This document shows, one piece after another, positions 5,985 through 10,632 of a stretch of DNA of 10,632 bases; the first letter of the stretch is position 1; every line of letters starts with the position of its first letter. The position numbers and the translations under genes are program-made. The DNA lies in the NCBI GenBank assembly GCA_946479705.1, contig CAMLHI010000049.1:1-10632 (forward strand). The letters run 5' to 3'. This DNA is from an uncultured Oxalobacteraceae bacterium (GTDB lineage Bacteria > Pseudomonadota > Gammaproteobacteria > Burkholderiales > Burkholderiaceae). The notes beneath the pieces are model-generated. The model did no database searches. It had not been told where the DNA came from and saw only the letters and a list, made by a program, of their open reading frames with translations.

Positions 5985-6074
5985 ATGACGGCCGATTACA
6001 TTGGCGACGCAGGAATCATTATGCGTACGCGCGTTTCTGGGATTTACCGCGCGGAGGCAAAATGCAAGCAATAA
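5985..6074 (+). CDS. Possible 29-residue leader ORF overlapping the xylR start
   Basis: The frame runs MTADYIGDAGIIMRTRVSG and so on to TAA at 6072-6074, overlapping the first codons of xylR in another frame. It has a better ribosome site (GGAGAG at 5973-5978, six bases before ATG) than many genes here. Its translation would carry ribosomes across the xylR initiation site (GGAGG at 6053-6057, ATG 6062), so it could tune xylR translation by coupling. No family is recognised. It may be only an untranslated leader. Confidence 0.3.
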   Translation: MTADYIGDAGIIMRTRVSGIYRAEAKCKQ

Positions 6075-7264
6075 AAACGCATCGCATTGCCCTGCTGTTT
6101 AATGCCAATAAAATATTCGACCGCGAGGTCATTGGCGGTATCGCGGATTACATGGGTAGCCGCAGGTCGGTCTGGGATCTGTTTCTGGAAGACGACTTTC
6201 GTTTGCGCCTGGCCAAAATCGATTCGTGGCGGGGCGATGGCATTATTGCCGACTTCGACGATCCCACCGTCGCGGCGGCCCTGCAGGGCTGCAAGGTTCC
6301 CGTGGTGGCGGTAGGCGGCTCGTATGCCGCGGAGACCGACTACCCGCAAGGGGTGCCGTATGTCGCGACCGATAATTTCAAGCTCGTCAAGCTGGCGTAT
6401 GACCAGCTGATCGATGTTGGCTTGCAACACTTTGCCATGTTCAGCGTTCCCCCCGCACCGGAAAACCGCTGGGCGCAGGAACGCGAACAAGCCTTCCGCA
6501 GCCTGACCGGCGCCATTCATGCGGACGCTCAAATCTTTCGTGGCTGCGAAACCAGCGCCTCGCAGTGGAGCGAGGCGGTCCAGGGACAGATCGCGTGGCT
6601 GCGCAGCTTGCCCAAGCCGGTTGGCATCATTGCCGTCACCGATGCCCGCGCGCGCCAGTTGCTGCAGGCCTGCGCGCTGGCCGGCATCGCGGTGCCGGAA
6701 CAGGTGGCGCTGATCGGCATCGACAACGACCCGCTGGTGCGCGCGCTCACCCCCATGCCGCTCAGCTCGGTGATCCAGGGTGCCCGTGAAATCGGCCGCA
6801 CCGCAGCCCACCTGCTGGACCAGAGCATGCGCGGTGTCCAGCTCGACGGCGCGCGCATCCTGGTGCCGCCGGTCGGCATCAATGTGCTGGCGTCCAGCCA
6901 GCACCGCCCGGTCAAGCATCCGCATGTGATGCGGGCCTGCCATTACATACGCCAATATGCATTCCGCGGCATCAAGACCCACCAGGTGGCCGACCATGTG
7001 GGCGTGTCGCGCTCCTCGCTGGACAGCTACTTCCGCGAGGAACTCGGATGCAGCGTGCACGATGCCATCCTGCGCTACAAGCTCGATGCCGCCAAGGACA
7101 GCCTGAAAAGCAGCGAGCGCAGCATCGCCGACGTCGCGCTCAGCTGCGGCTTCACCTCGCTGCAATACCTGCATGTGGTGTTCAAGCGCGAACTCGGTTG
7201 TACGCCGCGCGCCTACCGCGACCGGATGCTGGGGGTGCCCAGCATGGCGCCGGACAGCGCCTAG
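6062..7264 (+). CDS. xylR: XylR-type D-xylose-responsive transcriptional regulator
   Basis: This 400-residue protein closely matches E. coli XylR (about 392 residues), the activator of xylose uptake and catabolism genes. Residues 1-280 are a LacI/periplasmic-binding-like sugar domain: HRIALLFNANKIFDREVIGG, GDGIIADFDD (58-67), VGGSY (84-88), YVATDN (100-105), GIIAVTDARAR (188-198), IGIDND (218-223; D221/N222 align with the sugar-binding pair of XylR) and RILVPPV (265-271). Residues 290-390 form an AraC-type double HTH: IKTHQVADHVGVSRSSLDSY, then SIADVALSCGFTSLQYLHVV and TPRAYRD. The start at 6062 has GGAGG four bases upstream and matches the E. coli N-terminus. No xylose isomerase, kinase or transporter gene is in the window, so its targets lie elsewhere and the ligand is inferred from similarity. 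Confidence 0.9.
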   Translation: MQAIKTHRIALLFNANKIFDREVIGGIADYMGSRRSVWDLFLEDDFRLRLAKIDSWRGDGIIADFDDPTVAAALQGCKVPVVAVGGSYAAETDYPQGVPYVATDNFKLVKLAYDQLIDVGLQHFAMFSVPPAPENRWAQEREQAFRSLTGAIHADAQIFRGCETSASQWSEAVQGQIAWLRSLPKPVGIIAVTDARARQLLQACALAGIAVPEQVALIGIDNDPLVRALTPMPLSSVIQGAREIGRTAAHLLDQSMRGVQLDGARILVPPVGINVLASSQHRPVKHPHVMRACHYIRQYAFRGIKTHQVADHVGVSRSSLDSYFREELGCSVHDAILRYKLDAAKDSLKSSERSIADVALSCGFTSLQYLHVVFKRELGCTPRAYRDRMLGVPSMAPDSA

Positions 7265-7289
7265 TAATTCGAGGGGGAAGGCGCCTTGA

Positions 7290-7318
7290 GGCCGTCGCGT
7301 CCTTGCAACGCGACGGCC
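7290..7318. terminator. Strong hairpin between convergent xylR and maeB
   Basis: An 11-bp perfect stem (GGCCGTCGCGT / ACGCGACGGCC) with a 7-base loop CCTTGCA lies in the 67-base gap between the xylR and maeB stop codons. Position and stability fit a bidirectional terminator. No T-run follows on either strand, so it is not a textbook intrinsic terminator. Confidence 0.6.
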
Positions 7319-7331
7319 ATTGCCGCTTGGC

Positions 7332-9539
7332 CTAGGAGGCCGCGCGGGCGCCCACGGCGAACGCGGTCATGTTGACGATGCGCCGCACGGTCGCACTCGG
7401 GCTGAGGATGTGCACCGGCTTGGCCGCGCCGAGCAGGATCGGTCCGACCGTGACGCCCTTGCCGGAGGTGACCTTGAGCACATTGAACAGGATATTGGCC
7501 GCGTCCAGCGAAGGCATCACGAGCAGGTTGGCGCTGCCGGCGAAGCCGCCCTCGGACAGGTACTGGCGCCGGATATCCTCGGACAGGGCGGCGTCGCCGT
7601 GCACTTCGCCCAGCACCGCCAGTTCCGGGTCGCTGGCGGCCAGCAGCGCGCGCGCTTCGCGCATCTTGCGCGCCGAAGGCCGCTCCGACGAGCCGAAGAT
7701 CGAGTGCGAGAGCAGGGCGGCCTTGGGCTCCAGGCCGAACTGGCGCAGCTCCGCCGCCGCCAGCCGCGTGATCGCGGCCAGCTCCTCGCTGCTCGGATTG
7801 TCGTTGACGTAGGTGTCGGTGATGAACAGGGTCAGCTTGTCGAGCACCAGCGCGTTCATCGCGGCCAGCACCTTGGCGCCCGGGGCGATGCCGATCTGCT
7901 CGCGCACATGCGCCAGGTGGTGATCGTAGCTGCCCTGCATGCCGCAGATGAGCGCGTCGACCTGGCCGGCGGCCAGCAGGCGGCTGCCCTGCAGGGTGGT
8001 GTCGCCATCGGCTTCCACCAGCGTGAAGTCGACATCGCGGCGCAGGCGCAGGCCGGCCTGCCGGATGGCTTTCTCGATGGTGTCGGCCGCGCCGATCAGC
8101 ACCGGCTTGGCCAGGCCTTCGTCGACCACGGTCTGCACCGCGCGCAGCACGCGCCGGTCGCTGCCGTCGGCGTAGGCGACCCGGCGCGGATCGGCCTTGG
8201 CCTTGGCGAACAGCGGTTTCATGAAGAAGCCGGTGTGGTAGATCATCTCGGCCAGCTGCTCGCGGTAGGCCTGCATGTCGGCGATCGGGCGCGCGGCCAC
8301 GCCGGAGGCTGCCGCGGCGGCGGCCACGGCCGGGGCGATCGCGGCCATCAGGCGCGGATCGAAGGGCTTGGGAATGATGTAGTCGGGGCCGAAGCGCAGT
8401 TCCTCGCCGGCGTAGGCGGCGGCCACGGCGTCGTTGGCTTCGGCTTCGGCCAGGCTGGCGATGGCGCTCACGCAGGCCAGCTTCATTTCCTCGGTGATGG
8501 CGGTGGCGCCGCAGTCGAGTGCGCCGCGGAAGATATACGGGAAGCACAGCACGTTGTTGACCTGGTTCGGATAGTCCGAGCGGCCGGTGGCGATGATGCA
8601 GTCGGGACGCACGCTGCGCGCGACTTCCGGACGGATTTCCGGCTCGGGATTGGCCAGCGCCAGGATCACCGGCTGGCTGGCCATGGTCTTGACCATCTCG
8701 CCGGTAAGGACGCCGGCGCTCGAGCAGCCCAGGAAGACGTCGGCGTCCTTGACGATGTCGGCCAGGGTGCGCGCCTCGGTGTCCTGGGCGTAGCGCGCCT
8801 TGTTCGCTTCCATGGAGGCGTCGCGCCCGCGCCAGATCACGCCCTTGGAGTCGGCCACGAAGATGTTCTCGCGCCGGACGCCCAGGCTGACCATCATGTC
8901 CAGGCAGGCGATGGCGGCGGCGCCGGCGCCGGAGGCGGCCAGGCGCACGCTGGCGATGTCCTTGCCGACCACCTTGAGCGCGTTCAGCAGCGCCGCGCTG
9001 GAAATGATCGCGGTGCCGTGCTGGTCGTCGTGGAAGACCGGGATCTTCATGCGCTCGCGCAGCTTCTTCTCGATATAGAAGCACTCGGGCGCCTTGATGT
9101 CCTCGAGGTTGATGCCGCCCACGGTCGGCTCGAGCATGGCGATGGCGTCGACCAGCTTGTCCGGGTCGTTCTCGGCCAGTTCCAGGTCGAACACGTCGAC
9201 GCCGGCGAATTTCTTGAACAGGCAGCCTTTGCCTTCCATGACCGGTTTCGAGGCCAGCGGGCCGATATTGCCCAGGCCCAGGACGGCGGTACCGTTGGTG
9301 ATCACCGCCACCAGGTTGCCGCGCGAGGTATACTCGGCCGCCATGGCCGGGTTCGCGGCGATTTCCTCGCAGGCGTAGGCTACGCCGGGCGAGTAGGCCA
9401 GCGAGAGGTCGCGCTGGTTCGACAGTGGCTTGGTGGCCACCACTTCAATCTTGCCGCGCACTGGGCTGCGGTGGTATTCGAGTGCGTCGGCGCGCAATTG
9501 GGTATCGCGGCTGGCGTCTTGACTGCTGTCGGTGCTCAT
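7332..9539 (-). CDS. maeB: NADP-dependent malic enzyme, hybrid type with phosphotransacetylase-like domain
   Basis: This 735-residue cytoplasmic enzyme converts malate to pyruvate and CO2 with reduction of NADP+, supplying pyruvate and NADPH. Residues about 15-420 are the malic domain: Y49 in SLAYSPGVA (catalytic tyrosine position), the MEGK...[12 protein letters not shown] segment (101-118) that holds the catalytic lysine, metal ligands in LEDIKAPE (145-152) and FHDDQHGTA (169-177), and a Rossmann GAGAAA (204-209). Residues about 430-735 are the phosphotransacetylase-like domain ([39 protein letters not shown]), which in MaeB proteins is regulatory, responding to acetyl-CoA, rather than catalytic. 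Length matches E. coli MaeB (about 760). The ATG at 9539 was chosen over 9587 because AAGGAG sits five bases upstream, and a promoter predicts transcription from about 9595. The NADP preference follows from the family. The gene is monocistronic. Confidence 0.95.
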   Translation of the reverse strand: MSTDSSQDASRDTQLRADALEYHRSPVRGKIEVVATKPLSNQRDLSLAYSPGVAYACEEIAANPAMAAEYTSRGNLVAVITNGTAVLGLGNIGPLASKPVMEGKGCLFKKFAGVDVFDLELAENDPDKLVDAIAMLEPTVGGINLEDIKAPECFYIEKKLRERMKIPVFHDDQHGTAIISSAALLNALKVVGKDIASVRLAASGAGAAAIACLDMMVSLGVRRENIFVADSKGVIWRGRDASMEANKARYAQDTEARTLADIVKDADVFLGCSSAGVLTGEMVKTMASQPVILALANPEPEIRPEVARSVRPDCIIATGRSDYPNQVNNVLCFPYIFRGALDCGATAITEEMKLACVSAIASLAEAEANDAVAAAYAGEELRFGPDYIIPKPFDPRLMAAIAPAVAAAAAASGVAARPIADMQAYREQLAEMIYHTGFFMKPLFAKAKADPRRVAYADGSDRRVLRAVQTVVDEGLAKPVLIGAADTIEKAIRQAGLRLRRDVDFTLVEADGDTTLQGSRLLAAGQVDALICGMQGSYDHHLAHVREQIGIAPGAKVLAAMNALVLDKLTLFITDTYVNDNPSSEELAAITRLAAAELRQFGLEPKAALLSHSIFGSSERPSARKMREARALLAASDPELAVLGEVHGDAALSEDIRRQYLSEGGFAGSANLLVMPSLDAANILFNVLKVTSGKGVTVGPILLGAAKPVHILSPSATVRRIVNMTAFAVGARAAS

Positions 9540-9544
9540 GAATT

Positions 9545-9550
9545 CTCCTT
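9545..9550 (-). promoter_or_regulatory. Ribosome binding site that fixes the maeB start
   Basis: AAGGAG on the minus strand lies five bases before the ATG at 9539-9537. The alternative in-frame ATG at 9587 would add 16 residues and lies about eight bases from the predicted transcript start, too close for a ribosome site. Confidence 0.75.
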
Positions 9551-9601
9551 GGGACGTGCGCTGGGGGCCGAACGGATAGCTGTCCATTCAGCAGGTTTGA
9601 C

Positions 9602-9630
9602 ATTTTAACCATGCTGGCGCGCCCCGCCAA
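9602..9630 (-). promoter_or_regulatory. Sigma70-like promoter of maeB
   Basis: On the minus strand TTGGCG (9630-9625) and TAAAAT (9607-9602) are separated by 17 bases. Transcription would begin near 9595, leaving a leader of about 56 bases that includes the AAGGAG site. Confidence 0.5.
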
Positions 9631-9664
9631 TGCGGGAAAGTGCTTATGTAAGCGTCGTCCCGAT

Positions 9665-9694
9665 TTTATGGTTATTGTAAAAAACAATTATAAT
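9665..9694 (+). promoter_or_regulatory. Candidate promoter of the tannase-family gene, with a dyad
   Basis: A perfect TATAAT (9689-9694) lies in a conspicuously AT-rich block. A weak -35, TTTATG (9665-9670), is 18 bases upstream. Between them is ATTGT-A5-ACAAT (9674-9688), a perfect 5-bp-arm dyad in the spacer, a possible operator position. The -10 is convincing; the -35 is poor, which would fit an activator-dependent or repressible promoter. Confidence 0.4.
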
Positions 9695-9730
9695 AAGTAA
9701 TTATGAATAACCACGTTTGAGGATACAGCT

Positions 9731-10632
9731 ATGACCCGCGAGCTTTTCCCCTATTCCTTGCGATCGCCGACGGCGGCGATCATGCTTCTGCTGCTGGGGG
9801 GGGGCATGTCGGCCTCGCTGCAGGCGGCAGCGCAGGATGAGGCGGCGCGCTGCGCCGGGCTGTCGGCCAAGGCCATGACCTTTAGCGACCAGACCGTGCG
9901 GTTCGACAGCAGCCGGCTGGCGGCCGCCACCGGGGCCATGCCCGCCCACTGCGAAGTGACCGGCCGGCTGCGCGAACGCACCGGCGTGGCCGGGCAGAAG
10001 TACGCGATTCGCTTCCGCCTGCGCCTGCCGGTGGCGTGGAACGAGCGCTTCCTGTTCCAGGGCGGCGGCGGCAGCAACGGTGTCATCGGTAACGCCGACA
10101 TGGGGCTGGCGCAGGGCTATGCCGTGGTCAGCCAGGATTCCGGCCACGACAACGACACCAACAGCGATCCGGCCTTCAACGGCACGCTGGCCTTCGGCTT
10201 CGACCCGCAGGCGCGTGCCGACTACGGCAACCAGTCGCTCGAGGCGGTGTCGGTGACGGCCAAGGAAATCGTGCGCCGGTTCTACGGCAAGCGACCCCGC
10301 TACGCCTACTTCGTGGGCTGCTCCAAGGGCGGGCAGGAAGGCATGATGTTCGCCCAGCGCTATCCGCAGGAGTTCGACGGCATCGTCGCCGCGGCGCCCG
10401 GCTTCTCGCTGCCGCGCGCGGCCCTGGCCGAGGCCTGGGATGTGAAGGTGTTCGGCGCCCTCGTGGGCGAGCCGGTGGCGGCCCGGCTGCACAAAAGCTT
10501 TTCCAGCGGCGACCTGGACCTGGTGCGCGGCGCCGTGCTGGAAGCCTGCGACGCTGACGACGGCCTGGCCGACGGTCTTGTCGGCGACGGCCAGCGCTGC
10601 ACGGAAGCGAAGGTGCTGCCGCGCCTGCGCGC
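9731..10632 (+). CDS. Secreted tannase/feruloyl-esterase family hydrolase, N-terminal 300 residues (cut by window edge)
   Basis: An open frame from ATG 9731, with GAGGA at 9719-9723, runs off the right edge without a stop. Residues 1-34 look like a signal peptide: R11, a hydrophobic run (AAIMLLLLGGG, 15-25), and a likely cut after LQAAA (30-34). The mature part shows the family's early block (CEVTGRLRERTG, 74-85), the glycine-rich QGGGGSNGVIG (110-120), DSGHD (136-140), and the nucleophile motif GCSKGGQEG (196-204). S198 is the catalytic serine, and C197 is the cysteine that in this family pairs with one next to the catalytic histidine (Cys-Ser...Asp-His-Cys arrangement). These enzymes cleave gallate, ferulate or related aromatic esters outside the cytoplasm, or in some branches MHET. 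The Asp, His and lid region lie past the edge, so substrate is undetermined. The context (malic enzyme, XylR) gives no firm hint. Confidence 0.88.
   Translation, partial: MTRELFPYSLRSPTAAIMLLLLGGGMSASLQAAAQDEAARCAGLSAKAMTFSDQTVRFDSSRLAAATGAMPAHCEVTGRLRERTGVAGQKYAIRFRLRLPVAWNERFLFQGGGGSNGVIGNADMGLAQGYAVVSQDSGHDNDTNSDPAFNGTLAFGFDPQARADYGNQSLEAVSVTAKEIVRRFYGKRPRYAYFVGCSKGGQEGMMFAQRYPQEFDGIVAAAPGFSLPRAALAEAWDVKVFGALVGEPVAARLHKSFSSGDLDLVRGAVLEACDADDGLADGLVGDGQRCTEAKVLPRLR
9796..9804 (+). repeat. Nine-G homopolymer inside the signal-peptide codons
   Basis: A run of nine G residues spans codons 22-25 of the tannase-family gene (ctG GGG GGG GGc), coding the Gly-Gly-Gly that ends the hydrophobic core of the signal peptide. 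Gain or loss of one base by slippage would shift the frame and switch off the protein. Confidence 0.9.

Noticed and set aside
7320..9608. A 762-codon open frame on the plus strand opposite maeB
   Set aside because: It is the antisense frame of a clear malic enzyme in GC-rich DNA. Its His/Gly/Ala-rich translation shows no family motifs.
1..10632. CRISPR array, tRNA/rRNA genes, or insertion-sequence ends
   Set aside because: I saw no regularly spaced repeats, tRNA-like cloverleaf or CCA end, transposase motif, or paired terminal inverted repeats by eye. A computed repeat search would be more sensitive.

Overview
The window is GC-rich and tightly packed, and reads like a chromosomal segment of a betaproteobacterium. 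Oxalobacteraceae (Massilia, Duganella or Janthinobacterium type) is my best guess, inferred from gene style and codon bias rather than from a marker gene.

Layout, left to right. (1) At 1-94, minus strand, is the first 31 codons of a short-chain dehydrogenase/reductase. (2) At 327-4428, plus strand, is a three-gene operon with ATGA stop-start overlaps. It encodes an MglA-type small GTPase, a soluble histidine kinase, and a fusion of a response-regulator receiver to a GspE/PilB-type secretion or pilus ATPase. A sigma70-like promoter and a strong Shine-Dalgarno site precede it, and a perfect 20-bp palindrome follows it. (3) At 4487-5067, minus strand, is a ChpS/ChpB (MazE/MazF-class) toxin-antitoxin pair. 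(4) At about 5183-5984 is a less GC-rich, gene-poor stretch. It holds a frameshifted AraC-type HTH remnant, a doubtful 31-codon ORF overlapping its end, and about 400 bases without a convincing gene. (5) At 6062-7264, plus strand, is a XylR-type D-xylose regulator, with a 29-codon ORF that has its own ribosome site overlapping its start. (6) At 7332-9539, minus strand, is a full-length hybrid malic enzyme (MaeB: malic domain plus phosphotransacetylase-like domain). A strong hairpin separates it from xylR. (7) From 9731 to the right edge, plus strand, is the first 300 codons of a secreted tannase/feruloyl-esterase family enzyme, with a nine-G tract inside its signal-peptide region.

The most interesting unit is the three-gene operon. 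Its content suggests that the kinase phosphorylates the receiver fused to the motor ATPase, while the GTPase acts as a second spatial or activity switch on the same motor. This would put two-component and MglA-type control on a type IV pilus or type II secretion assembly ATPase. Each domain is well supported by motifs. The linked function is inference.
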